From Chroococcidiopsidaceae cyanobacterium CP_BM_RX_35 (lineage in GTDB: Bacteria > Cyanobacteriota > Cyanobacteriia > Cyanobacteriales > Chroococcidiopsidaceae): DNA of 10,248 bases. The stretch is from assembly GCA_019242465.1 (NCBI GenBank), contig JAFAVL010000395.1, forward strand, positions 1-10,248, given 5' to 3'. The notes under the pieces were generated by a model. The model did no database searches, was not told the origin of the DNA, and saw only the letters and a list, made by a program, of their open reading frames with translations. This document shows, piece by piece, positions 1-5,503 of the stretch; the first letter of the stretch is position 1; every line of letters starts with the position of its first letter. The translations under genes were made by a program, and so were the position numbers.

Positions 1-741
1 CTCATCCGGGGTGAGGAGAAGGGTAAGAAAGCCTTTCAGTATATCTATGACGGTATGGTGCTGGTTGTCTCCAACTATCCCATCTTCGCCGGTGATACCT
101 CCTCCGGTCTGGCCAGACGCCTGTTGATGGTGCCTTTCACTCATCAAGTCCCCAAGAGCCAGCGGCGCAACCTGGAGCAAGAATTTGCTCCCTACCTGGA
201 CGCTCTGACTAACTATGTCCTGGCTCTGCCTGACGCGGAAGTTACCAGCAACCTGCTGCAACTCGCTGATGAATCTCCTGAAGTCGTCGAGCAGGTTTGG
301 GATTACCGGATGCGGACTGATTCGATTGCTGCCTGGATTAATGAGTGCTGTATTCATGACCCTGATGCTATGACTCCCGTGGGCAGCGATAAAGACAAGG
401 CTGAGGCTTTGTTTGGTAGCTATTGGCAGTATTGCCAGCGCACGGGTGGTAAACCCAAGGGGTCACGGGAATTTTCCCCCAGTCTGCTTGACTTGTGCAA
501 CCACATCTTGCACTGGGCTGACGTACAAAAGCTCTGCCGCAACAATGGCAAATTCATTACTGGGTTACGGTTACGCTCTGATGCCGATGCTCACATCTTA
601 GTTCGCCCGCATCGGTGGCAAACTCATATAGCTCCCAAGCTATGTCAGTTTCAGAGTAGGGGAAAATGCTCATCTGGCTTGCTCATGACTAACTCGGAAT
701 TCGGCACCATCTATTCATCTAGATTCATCATGCCCTCTTGA
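1..741 (+). CDS. Plasmid/phage-type primase-helicase (P4/D5 family), C-terminal part
   Basis: The frame is already open at base 1, so the gene starts outside the window; 246 residues are visible. The block NYPIFAGDTSSGLARRLLMV, around visible residues 25-44, matches the end of the superfamily 3 helicase core of P4/D5-type primase-helicases, where the conserved arginine follows the Asp-Thr-Ser-Gly segment. These proteins unwind and prime DNA during plasmid or phage replication. The ATPase Walker motifs must lie upstream, out of view. Residues after about 120 form the less conserved C-terminal domain. The last 50 or so residues read poorly and end at a TGA, while frame 3 continues from 723 to 881 with protein-like sequence, so the 3' end may be frameshifted. 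The family is clear from the motif block; whether the gene is still functional is uncertain. Confidence 0.75.
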   Translation, partial: LIRGEEKGKKAFQYIYDGMVLVVSNYPIFAGDTSSGLARRLLMVPFTHQVPKSQRRNLEQEFAPYLDALTNYVLALPDAEVTSNLLQLADESPEVVEQVWDYRMRTDSIAAWINECCIHDPDAMTPVGSDKDKAEALFGSYWQYCQRTGGKPKGSREFSPSLLDLCNHILHWADVQKLCRNNGKFITGLRLRSDADAHILVRPHRWQTHIAPKLCQFQSRGKCSSGLLMTNSEFGTIYSSRFIMPS

Positions 742-881
742 AGCAGCGCTCTGGGGATACTGCACCTAAAACAGCCACGTTCGTCAACAACGACAACAAC
801 GTTGATGACGCTGTCGTGACTGCCGTAACTGAGGCGAGCGAATACCTCCGAGTCGTTGTACCCAAACAATTTGCCACCTAA
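723..881 (+). pseudogene. Possible out-of-frame C-terminal tail of the primase-helicase
   Basis: In the third frame, codons run from 723 to a TAA at 879-881. The translation begins IHHALLKQRSGDTAPK and ends EYLRVVVPKQFAT, which is a plausible protein C-terminus. It has no start codon or ribosome binding site of its own and an in-frame TAG immediately before it at 720-722. It lies directly across the stop of the upstream gene at 739-741. The simplest reading is that a small indel near 723-738 moved the true tail out of frame. It could also be chance open frame of 52 codons. Confidence 0.35.
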
Positions 882-922
882 TCCGAATTCGGCTCTTAGC
901 CAATCAAAAGGCTAAGAAAGCC

Positions 923-1759
923 GTGCGGATGCCAGGGCTTCTTGAACGCCAAATCTTCAGCCTGGAGGAGCGAAAGCAACAAGAAATCATTGCCAAAATG
1001 CGGTATCTTTGGGAGTCGGGCGATTCAATTTTGAGAGCTGAGGTGCGCTCGTGGGCGCTCGCCAATCCAAATGCCCTGCCTAAAGTCTTGCCGTTGGATA
1101 GGTCTACTCAGTCAGTAGGAGCAGCCGACGAAGACTCTCAGGCAGACATCAACGCAGATCCGGAGTCAATTCCGCCATCGAGTCGGCGTTGTCTCCGAGC
1201 ATTAGCCCATCATGAGGATTCCCGTGTGTTTTCTTTTGTAGACCGAGCCGACTCGACCATTTACCAGGAATTGTCAGAATGGAGTCGAGTCGCCAATAGT
1301 AATGTGAGTCGGGCGATTGAAGATGACTCGCCCCGGCGAGGCAGGATGCAAGCCAACGCCGGAATGATAGCGCTCATACAGGAGGGGGCGCTCCTGCAAC
1401 CTGAAGACTTTAGAGGTGTGCGAGATCGTGATGGGAATTTACAAGCTGGGGCAATCGTCACGGATCTGGGTGAGTACCTGTATGTAGACTTTCTAGCAAG
1501 TGCGCCTTGGAACATTACAGGAGAAGAGCCAAGAGCGGTGAGTCGAGCAGCGACAATGCTGATGGCTGGGATAGTCAGGGAGAGTATAGATAAGGGCTAT
1601 GGCGGTCGGATTCTTGTTGATGCTGTTAGCTCGACTGCTGACTTTTATCGGAGAATGGGATTTAGGGAAACAGAACAAGGAGCGGCTAGTACGCCAGAAA
1701 TGGCATTAACCCCTGAAGCGGCACGAGATTTTCTAGACAACATGACGGGAGAGCAGTGA
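923..1759 (+). CDS. GNAT-domain protein (putative N-acetyltransferase) with long N-terminal extension
   Basis: A 278-residue protein. The second half looks like a Gcn5-related acyltransferase fold: strands around EYLYVDFLASAPWNI (184-198), a long helix with SRAATMLMAGIVRES (207-221), a GYGGRILVDA strand (225-234), and the signature FYRRMGFRET (241-250) typical of the GNAT C-terminal acetyl-CoA-binding half. The canonical Q/RxxGxG/A loop is not obvious, so catalysis is not assured. Residues 1-60 are helical and charged; residues 60-90 are low-complexity linker. The start is uncertain: GTG at 923 or ATG at 929; the frame is open back to 833 without an ATG, and no strong ribosome binding site is visible. 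The stop overlaps the start of the next gene, indicating translational coupling. The substrate is unknown. Confidence 0.65.
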   Translation: MRMPGLLERQIFSLEERKQQEIIAKMRYLWESGDSILRAEVRSWALANPNALPKVLPLDRSTQSVGAADEDSQADINADPESIPPSSRRCLRALAHHEDSRVFSFVDRADSTIYQELSEWSRVANSNVSRAIEDDSPRRGRMQANAGMIALIQEGALLQPEDFRGVRDRDGNLQAGAIVTDLGEYLYVDFLASAPWNITGEEPRAVSRAATMLMAGIVRESIDKGYGGRILVDAVSSTADFYRRMGFRETEQGAASTPEMALTPEAARDFLDNMTGEQ

Positions 1760-2031
1760 TGCCAAAAACACCCTCTATGCCGGATAGGTATTTGCAAGAG
1801 TTAGAGGAATTGGAGCGCTCATGCGGTGGGGTATTTGCTTGCATCACCCCAGAACGACACAAAAAAAGGTGGGAGCAGAAAGCATCACAGCTGACGCAAC
1901 AAATAGCCGCGGCCTCTACTGTTGAAGAGAAAGAAGACTTACAGCAGCAACTCATTGAATTAAACCAGAGGGAGCAGAGGAAAGTAGAGCGTCTAGCCCA
2001 AGTGCATTCTCTTTTGGCTCCAGAATCTTAA
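1759..2031 (+). CDS. Small coiled-coil hypothetical protein, coupled to the GNAT gene
   Basis: A 90-residue protein of unknown function. Its ATG at 1759 shares its A with the upstream TGA stop (TGATG overlap), a strong sign of translational coupling; a GTG at 1756 is an alternative start. Residues 10-20 and 35-85 are rich in Glu, Gln, Lys and Leu (for example EEKEDLQQQLIELNQREQRK), predicting a helical coiled coil. There are two cysteines (about 23 and 28) but no metal site is obvious. The tight overlap suggests that it works with, or is co-regulated with, the GNAT-like protein, perhaps as a partner subunit; that is inference. No family recognised. Confidence 0.6.
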   Translation: MPKTPSMPDRYLQELEELERSCGGVFACITPERHKKRWEQKASQLTQQIAAASTVEEKEDLQQQLIELNQREQRKVERLAQVHSLLAPES

Positions 2032-2434
2032 TGCTATCCGCTTTTCTGGGTGAAATCCTGATGAATGCAACTCACGAGCCGGGGGTAGTTCAATTGCCCT
2101 CCCGCAGTAGCGTGGGGTCAACTTGTTGTTGTTGATTCAGTATGTCAGCGCTCTCGAGCGTCATCACTCGGAATTGAGACAAAGCAACTGACTCCCTTAG
2201 CCCTCAACTTCTCGCTCAGCAGCCAAACGGGTGCGGTCGGGGATACCCCTCCTAGAACCCTCAAGAGTGCCAGTTGGCGACTGACGGCCATCGGATTTAT
2301 TTGTTAGGTAGCAAAGGCTATCGAGGCCGTCAGTCGTGCGCTGCGCCCAACTGGCTCAGAATTTCCCGTCCTTGATGTATAAGTGCTGTGATGAATCAGG
2401 GAATCCTAGAGGGGAAAATCTACTTCAAGTACCT
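2032..2434. other. About 400 bases with no convincing gene
   Basis: No reading frame here looks like protein. A GTG-initiated extension of the downstream gene would start at 2336, but its first 33 residues are not protein-like and overlap one arm of an inverted repeat. The only clear structure is that repeat at 2269-2355, listed separately. The rest is mixed-composition DNA in which I see no RNA gene. Confidence 0.5.
2269..2355. repeat. Bipartite inverted repeat (12 bp + 9 bp arms, 35-nt loop)
   Basis: The inner arms are a perfect 12-bp inverted repeat: CGACTGACGGCC at 2278-2289 and its complement at 2325-2336. Directly outside, GCCAGTTGG at 2269-2277 is complementary to CCAACTGGC at 2347-2355, with a 10-nt bulge (TGCGCTGCGC, 2337-2346) on the right side only. 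The result is 21 paired bases around a 35-nt loop. No T-tract follows, so it is not a standard terminator. It could be a transcript-level structure, the trace of a small mobile element, or a single-strand folding site used in recombination or replication. Confidence 0.6.
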
Positions 2435-2671
2435 ATGCTCTCACTCCTGGTTGCCGCGCTGCTGGTTGCCTTAAGCACTTTTGTCTTAGCCCGTCGCCAG
2501 AGACTGAGTCTGACGAAACAGCCAATTCGCCAAATCGCAGTTTTAGGTAGACCCCGCCGTGGCAAGTTACTTAGAGATCTAGCAGCACAAGCCAGAACTG
2601 ACTATCCTGGTCAATCTGAGGAGTGGTACTGGCGTAAGGCACAACGGGATTTGAAGCGTTACCGAGGCTGA
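2435..2671 (+). CDS. Small single-pass membrane protein, hypothetical
   Basis: A 78-residue protein if it starts at the ATG at 2435. Residues 1-18 form one strongly hydrophobic helix (MLSLLVAALLVALSTFVLA), followed by ARRQR, so the basic tail (about 55 residues, many Arg/Lys) should face the cytoplasm by the positive-inside rule. The tail includes RPRRGKLLRDLAAQAR and ends WYWRKAQRDLKRYRG. Alternative in-frame starts at 2336 (GTG) and 2375 (ATG) would add a poorly protein-like leader, which is why I prefer 2435, although no good ribosome binding site precedes it. No family recognised. An adaptor or DNA-near-membrane role is possible but not shown. Confidence 0.5.
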   Translation: MLSLLVAALLVALSTFVLARRQRLSLTKQPIRQIAVLGRPRRGKLLRDLAAQARTDYPGQSEEWYWRKAQRDLKRYRG

Positions 2672-2768
2672 GCCGATTTCAGCACAAGATTATTTAATAA
2701 ACATTGCGTGAGCTTTTGGTAAACCTGTAACCTACACTTAATCCCTGCTTAGCAAGCGGAAGTTACCC

Positions 2769-2796
2769 ATTCCACGAAAAAGCCCTTTCGTGGAAT
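2769..2796. promoter_or_regulatory. Perfect 11-bp hairpin upstream of the effector/NLR operon
   Basis: ATTCCACGAAA at 2769-2779 and its exact complement TTTCGTGGAAT at 2786-2796 enclose a 6-nt loop. A second, outer pairing brackets it: TTACCC at 2763-2768 with GGGTAA at 2824-2829. The hairpin lies 98 bases downstream of one stop codon and 91 bases upstream of the start at 2888. It has no T-run, so an operator palindrome or 5' leader structure is as likely as a terminator. Confidence 0.5.
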
Positions 2797-2887
2797 CTTA
2801 CGAAAAGCTTTGCATAGAAGTATGGGTAATCGGATTTCAATCACAATTAAAATACAAACCTTTAAAGTTAGATTTGATAGGTAATCC

Positions 2888-3334
2888 ATGGTAGAACCTG
2901 TATCCCTCACCGCTGCTGCGATCGCTACCCTTGCCTTCACTAAATTTCTTGAATCTGGTAGTGGAGAACTGGGGAAGAAATTTACCGAGGCAGCGATCGC
3001 CAAGATGGAACAGCTACGTCAGAAAATTTGGGAGAAACTCCGGGGCAACGTTAAAGCAGAGAGAGCTTTAGGTGCAGTGGAAGAACAAGGTTCTCAAGCT
3101 GAGCTGGGGCGAGTGACAGTATATTTACAGGATGAAATGGACGATGACTCGCAGTTTGCGGCGGAAGTTCAAGCTCTAGCCCAACAGATCAACGCAGGTA
3201 AGCTTCAAGATAACAGTACCATGGTCATGAATATTCATGACCAAGCTAAGGGGTGGCAAACTAAAGTTGAGGGTGGAACTGCTTACATTGGAGAAATAAA
3301 CTTCCATGGTAAAAACTCTACTTCTGAAAAATAA
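2888..3334 (+). CDS. Small putative membrane-acting effector with C-terminal amyloid-like motif (Bell/HeLo-like)
   Basis: A 148-residue protein. Its N-terminus (MVEPVSLTAAAIATLAFTKF) is a hydrophobic, Ala/Thr-rich helix followed by Gly/Ser and a charged helical region (28-105). This layout resembles the Bell domain, described for bacterial proteins as analogous to fungal HeLo and plant RPW8 membrane-disrupting domains; that assignment is from memory of the fold's pattern, not from a search. The C-terminus (121-135) has KGWQTKVEGGTAYIG, which matches the motif near the N-terminus of the next protein. Both genes point the same way with only 9 bases between them, so they are probably one operon. 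Two HIP1 octamers lie in the coding sequence. Likely role (inference): a cell-death effector triggered by the NLR-like partner through motif-to-motif templating. The reading frame is intact. Confidence 0.6.
   Translation: MVEPVSLTAAAIATLAFTKFLESGSGELGKKFTEAAIAKMEQLRQKIWEKLRGNVKAERALGAVEEQGSQAELGRVTVYLQDEMDDDSQFAAEVQALAQQINAGKLQDNSTMVMNIHDQAKGWQTKVEGGTAYIGEINFHGKNSTSEK
2918..2925. other. HIP1 octamer GCGATCGC (a second copy at 2993-3000)
   Basis: Two perfect copies of the palindrome GCGATCGC lie 75 bases apart inside one gene. This octamer is strongly over-represented in many cyanobacterial genomes, so it supports a cyanobacterial host. It has no known gene-specific role. Confidence 0.7.
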
Positions 3335-3343
3335 TGAGCGATC

Positions 3344-3819
3344 ATGGCTGACGCTGCTGAGCAACTGAAGTTGTTACTTGACGAGGTCGCTAAAAAGCTA
3401 ACAGATGAGCCCCAAACAGATTCAAAGCAACTTGTAGCTCATCTAAAAACTGTTTTACCAGAGAATCTTCAACTTGCTAATGCTGCAAGCCGCATGATTC
3501 AGGTCAATCAAGATGATACTAGAGGCTTTCAGACCCTTGTGGAAGGCGGCATTGCATTAGTAGGGACTCACTACCATGTGGATAAAGATACACTCAAAAC
3601 AGTTATAGATACTTTTATCCAAGAACAGAAGTCTAAACCTGTTGGCATTCCTCAAAATATTACTCCAAGCAGCACAGACAAATTTGTCGGAAGAGGAAAG
3701 GAATTAGAACTCCTCCATCAGCAGCTACAACGAAATGACGAGGTGGTGATTGCTGCAGTTGAAGGCATGGGGGGAGTTGGGAAAACCGAGTTAGCAATTC
3801 AGTATTCACTGCTCCACTT
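3344..3819 (+). pseudogene. NLR-like NB-ARC/TPR receptor, 5' fragment (split by IS110)
   Basis: This fragment encodes 158 residues of the original receptor before the insertion; with the IS in place, translation ends at a TAA at 3821-3823. Residues 1-50 are helical. Residues 60-74 (RGFQTLVEGGIALVG) repeat the motif at the C-terminus of the upstream effector. The sequence FVGRGKELELL (114-124) is the usual entry to an NB-ARC ATPase, and VEGMGGVGKTELAIQY (139-154) is a textbook Walker A P-loop. Everything after the P-loop, including Walker B, lies beyond the IS at 5504. Joined across the IS, the codons read LLH then LKLHTYPGG in frame, so the split gene is certain. STAND NTPases of this type act as sensors that oligomerise on ligand binding. 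The truncated product has no Walker B or sensor region. Confidence 0.88.
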
Positions 3820-5235
3820 CTAAGAAACATTCTCCGTGAGAGGGGTTTGAGGGACGAGATCAAAGCCCAAGGCTTGTGCTTTTTTCTTGAGGTGTTTCAC
3901 CATGCGTTCCTGATATTGCTGCTCATAATAATTAGCTCCTGGGTCAGCGTACTCTCCGCCCCGTGTCCAGAGGTGGTAGAAGAGGCGAGCTAATTTGTGA
4001 GCTGTTGCAGTAGTCGCCTTAGGAGGTCCCAAGCGAGAACGCATCCGGCGATAGAAGGCACCGAGTGCTGAGGGACTAGTGCGTAAGCATTGAGCCGAAA
4101 GACGGAATGCCTGTGCCGCTCGACTAGCCACTCGTCGGGTTCGAGAGCTAATCACCTTACCGCCACTAATGCGACTGCCAGGGCATAGCCCTAACCAAGA
4201 AGTGAAGTGCTTGACAGTGGGAAAGCGAGAGGGGTCTAGCCCGACTTCTGACAAGATGGTTTGTACCGTCAGCACACCTAAGCCATCAATTGAGGTGAAG
4301 TCCACGCCACTGATCCGGTAGAGATGAGTGCGTAAGTCGAACATGGGAGCATTGCCAGAATTGCGCTGACCACGTTTGGGTTTGGGCAGAGGAGAGACAT
4401 CGAGGTCTACCTTAGCAGTCAACTCGTTCAAGTATTGCTCGATTTGGGTATCACAAACAGCAATTTGAGCCTGATAAAATTCCCACAGAGCTAGCTCTTG
4501 TTGTAGAACAAATAAGTGTTCGCGACGGTAGTCCCCTGTCAAGGCAGCAGCGATCTCGCTCGTACTGCGCTGGGTTCTGGGGTGCTTGAGTTGCGCCAGA
4601 ACTTCAGGACGGTGTTCACCTGCCAGGATGGCTCGAATAATCGCCAGACCTGTAACACCAGTGATGTCGCTAAGCACTCGGTGCAGTTGTAGATTCATTT
4701 GGATCAGGGCTTTCTGCATCCGCAACACATGAGTGCTACTGCTACGAATCAGATTATCTCGCTGACGGATGTAGCTGCGCAGCACGCAGACTTCGTCATC
4801 GGGACGAAAGGAACCTGACAACAAGCCGCAACTATGTAATTTCTGTAGCCACTGGCAATCGAGAATATCGCTTTTACGTCCTGGCACCATCCTGGCGTAA
4901 TAGGCATTTACCAGTTTGACTTCAAACCCACGAGTTTCGAGGATTTGAAACACTGGAATCCAGTAGACTCCTGTTGCCTCCATCGCCACAGTCTCAATGC
5001 CGCAGTTCTGGAGCCAGTCAGCCAAAGCATACAAATCAGCAGTAAAACAACTAAACCGTCGTACGCTTTGCTCGTCGCGGTCAGTTGGGACACTCACCCA
5101 ATGTTCGCTTGCACCCAGGTCGATGCCTGCGGCATTAAGGTTAATCAGTTCAAATTGAGATAGTGACTCCGCAGTGACTTGTTTGAGCGACTGGACTCGC
5201 TTTGAACTTGGCTGAGGCTGGGGCTTGAGCTTCAT
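3820..5235 (-). CDS. IS110-family transposase (DEDD recombinase)
   Basis: A 471-residue protein with both domains of the family. The N-terminal RuvC-like domain shows the DEDD set: D39 in AAGIDLGASEHWV, E86 in AMEATGVYWIPV, and D123 and D126 in GRKSDILDCQWLQKL. The middle is helical (150-300). The C-terminal Transposase_20 region has ISGVDFTSIDGLGVLTVQTI (309-328) and SWLGLCPGSRISGGKV (346-361), where the conserved serine of the SGG segment is the expected nucleophile. Known members recombine donor and target DNA under guidance of a bridge RNA from the element's own end. Length and motifs are intact. The start is the ATG at 5233-5235, followed by a basic, Gln/Pro-rich N-terminus. The TAG stop is formed by the element's last bases. 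Confidence 0.93.
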   Translation of the reverse strand: MKLKPQPQPSSKRVQSLKQVTAESLSQFELINLNAAGIDLGASEHWVSVPTDRDEQSVRRFSCFTADLYALADWLQNCGIETVAMEATGVYWIPVFQILETRGFEVKLVNAYYARMVPGRKSDILDCQWLQKLHSCGLLSGSFRPDDEVCVLRSYIRQRDNLIRSSSTHVLRMQKALIQMNLQLHRVLSDITGVTGLAIIRAILAGEHRPEVLAQLKHPRTQRSTSEIAAALTGDYRREHLFVLQQELALWEFYQAQIAVCDTQIEQYLNELTAKVDLDVSPLPKPKRGQRNSGNAPMFDLRTHLYRISGVDFTSIDGLGVLTVQTILSEVGLDPSRFPTVKHFTSWLGLCPGSRISGGKVISSRTRRVASRAAQAFRLSAQCLRTSPSALGAFYRRMRSRLGPPKATTATAHKLARLFYHLWTRGGEYADPGANYYEQQYQERMVKHLKKKAQALGFDLVPQTPLTENVS

Positions 5236-5503
5236 AAATTAACTTGGCTTGATGTGAGTCAAAGATGCTCTGACCTGGGGACTGTAGTTGTAGATTCTTC
5301 TAAACGGGATAGTTGTAGTACAACTTCACCAATGTCATAACCGTCATTCCCAGGACCAGGCTTAAAGACGGGCGTTCAGGCACCATTAATCGAACGGTCT
5401 AAGTTGTCAGAGCACTTTGCCAGTTTAGAACCAATCATGACTGTATTATGTGGTCTAGTATGTTTCTTTCCGGCATAACGGACGCTCCCGCGTTCGTTGG
5501 AGG
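5236..5503 (-). ncRNA. IS110 left end, candidate bridge RNA region
   Basis: This 268-base stretch upstream of the transposase has no gene of its own. A long-range stem pairs 5261-5274 with 5406-5418: 9 uninterrupted pairs, one bulged base, then 4 more. It encloses about 130 nt. Inside it a small hairpin is formed by AGTTGT/ACAACT with a 3-nt loop, read on the minus strand near 5311-5325, and TAGTTGTAG is repeated at 5285-5293 and 5310-5318. IS110-group elements are known to express a bridge RNA from this end, with two loops that pair with donor and target DNA. I could not identify the guide loops by eye. Confidence 0.45.

Larger units (their letters stand above)
3820..5503 (-). mobile_element. 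IS110-family insertion sequence inside the NB-ARC gene
   Basis: The element is about 1684 bp, inserted antisense to the host gene. Boundaries come from rejoining the receptor: left flank ...CACTT (to 3819) and right flank CTTAAAACTG (from 5504) share CTT, which may be a 3-bp duplication or the shared core, so either end can shift by up to 3 bases. No terminal inverted repeats are evident, as is usual for IS110. The transposase stop codon lies exactly at the left boundary, while its 5' side has 268 bases of non-coding sequence. That asymmetry is the IS110-group layout with a bridge RNA in the left end. The transposase is full length, so the element may still be active. Confidence 0.85.

Noticed and set aside
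697..895. Repeated GAATTCGG at 697 and 884 as possible direct repeats flanking an insertion
   Set aside because: Only 8-9 bases match, the context differs and no element is visible between them; this is expected by chance.
1261..1515. 84-codon minus-strand open frame inside the GNAT gene
   Set aside because: It is entirely within a better-supported plus-strand gene, and its translation (many Ser, Arg and Cys) has no domain features.
4945..5163. 72-codon plus-strand frame opposite the transposase start
   Set aside because: It is antisense to the conserved DEDD part of the transposase, with no motif of its own.
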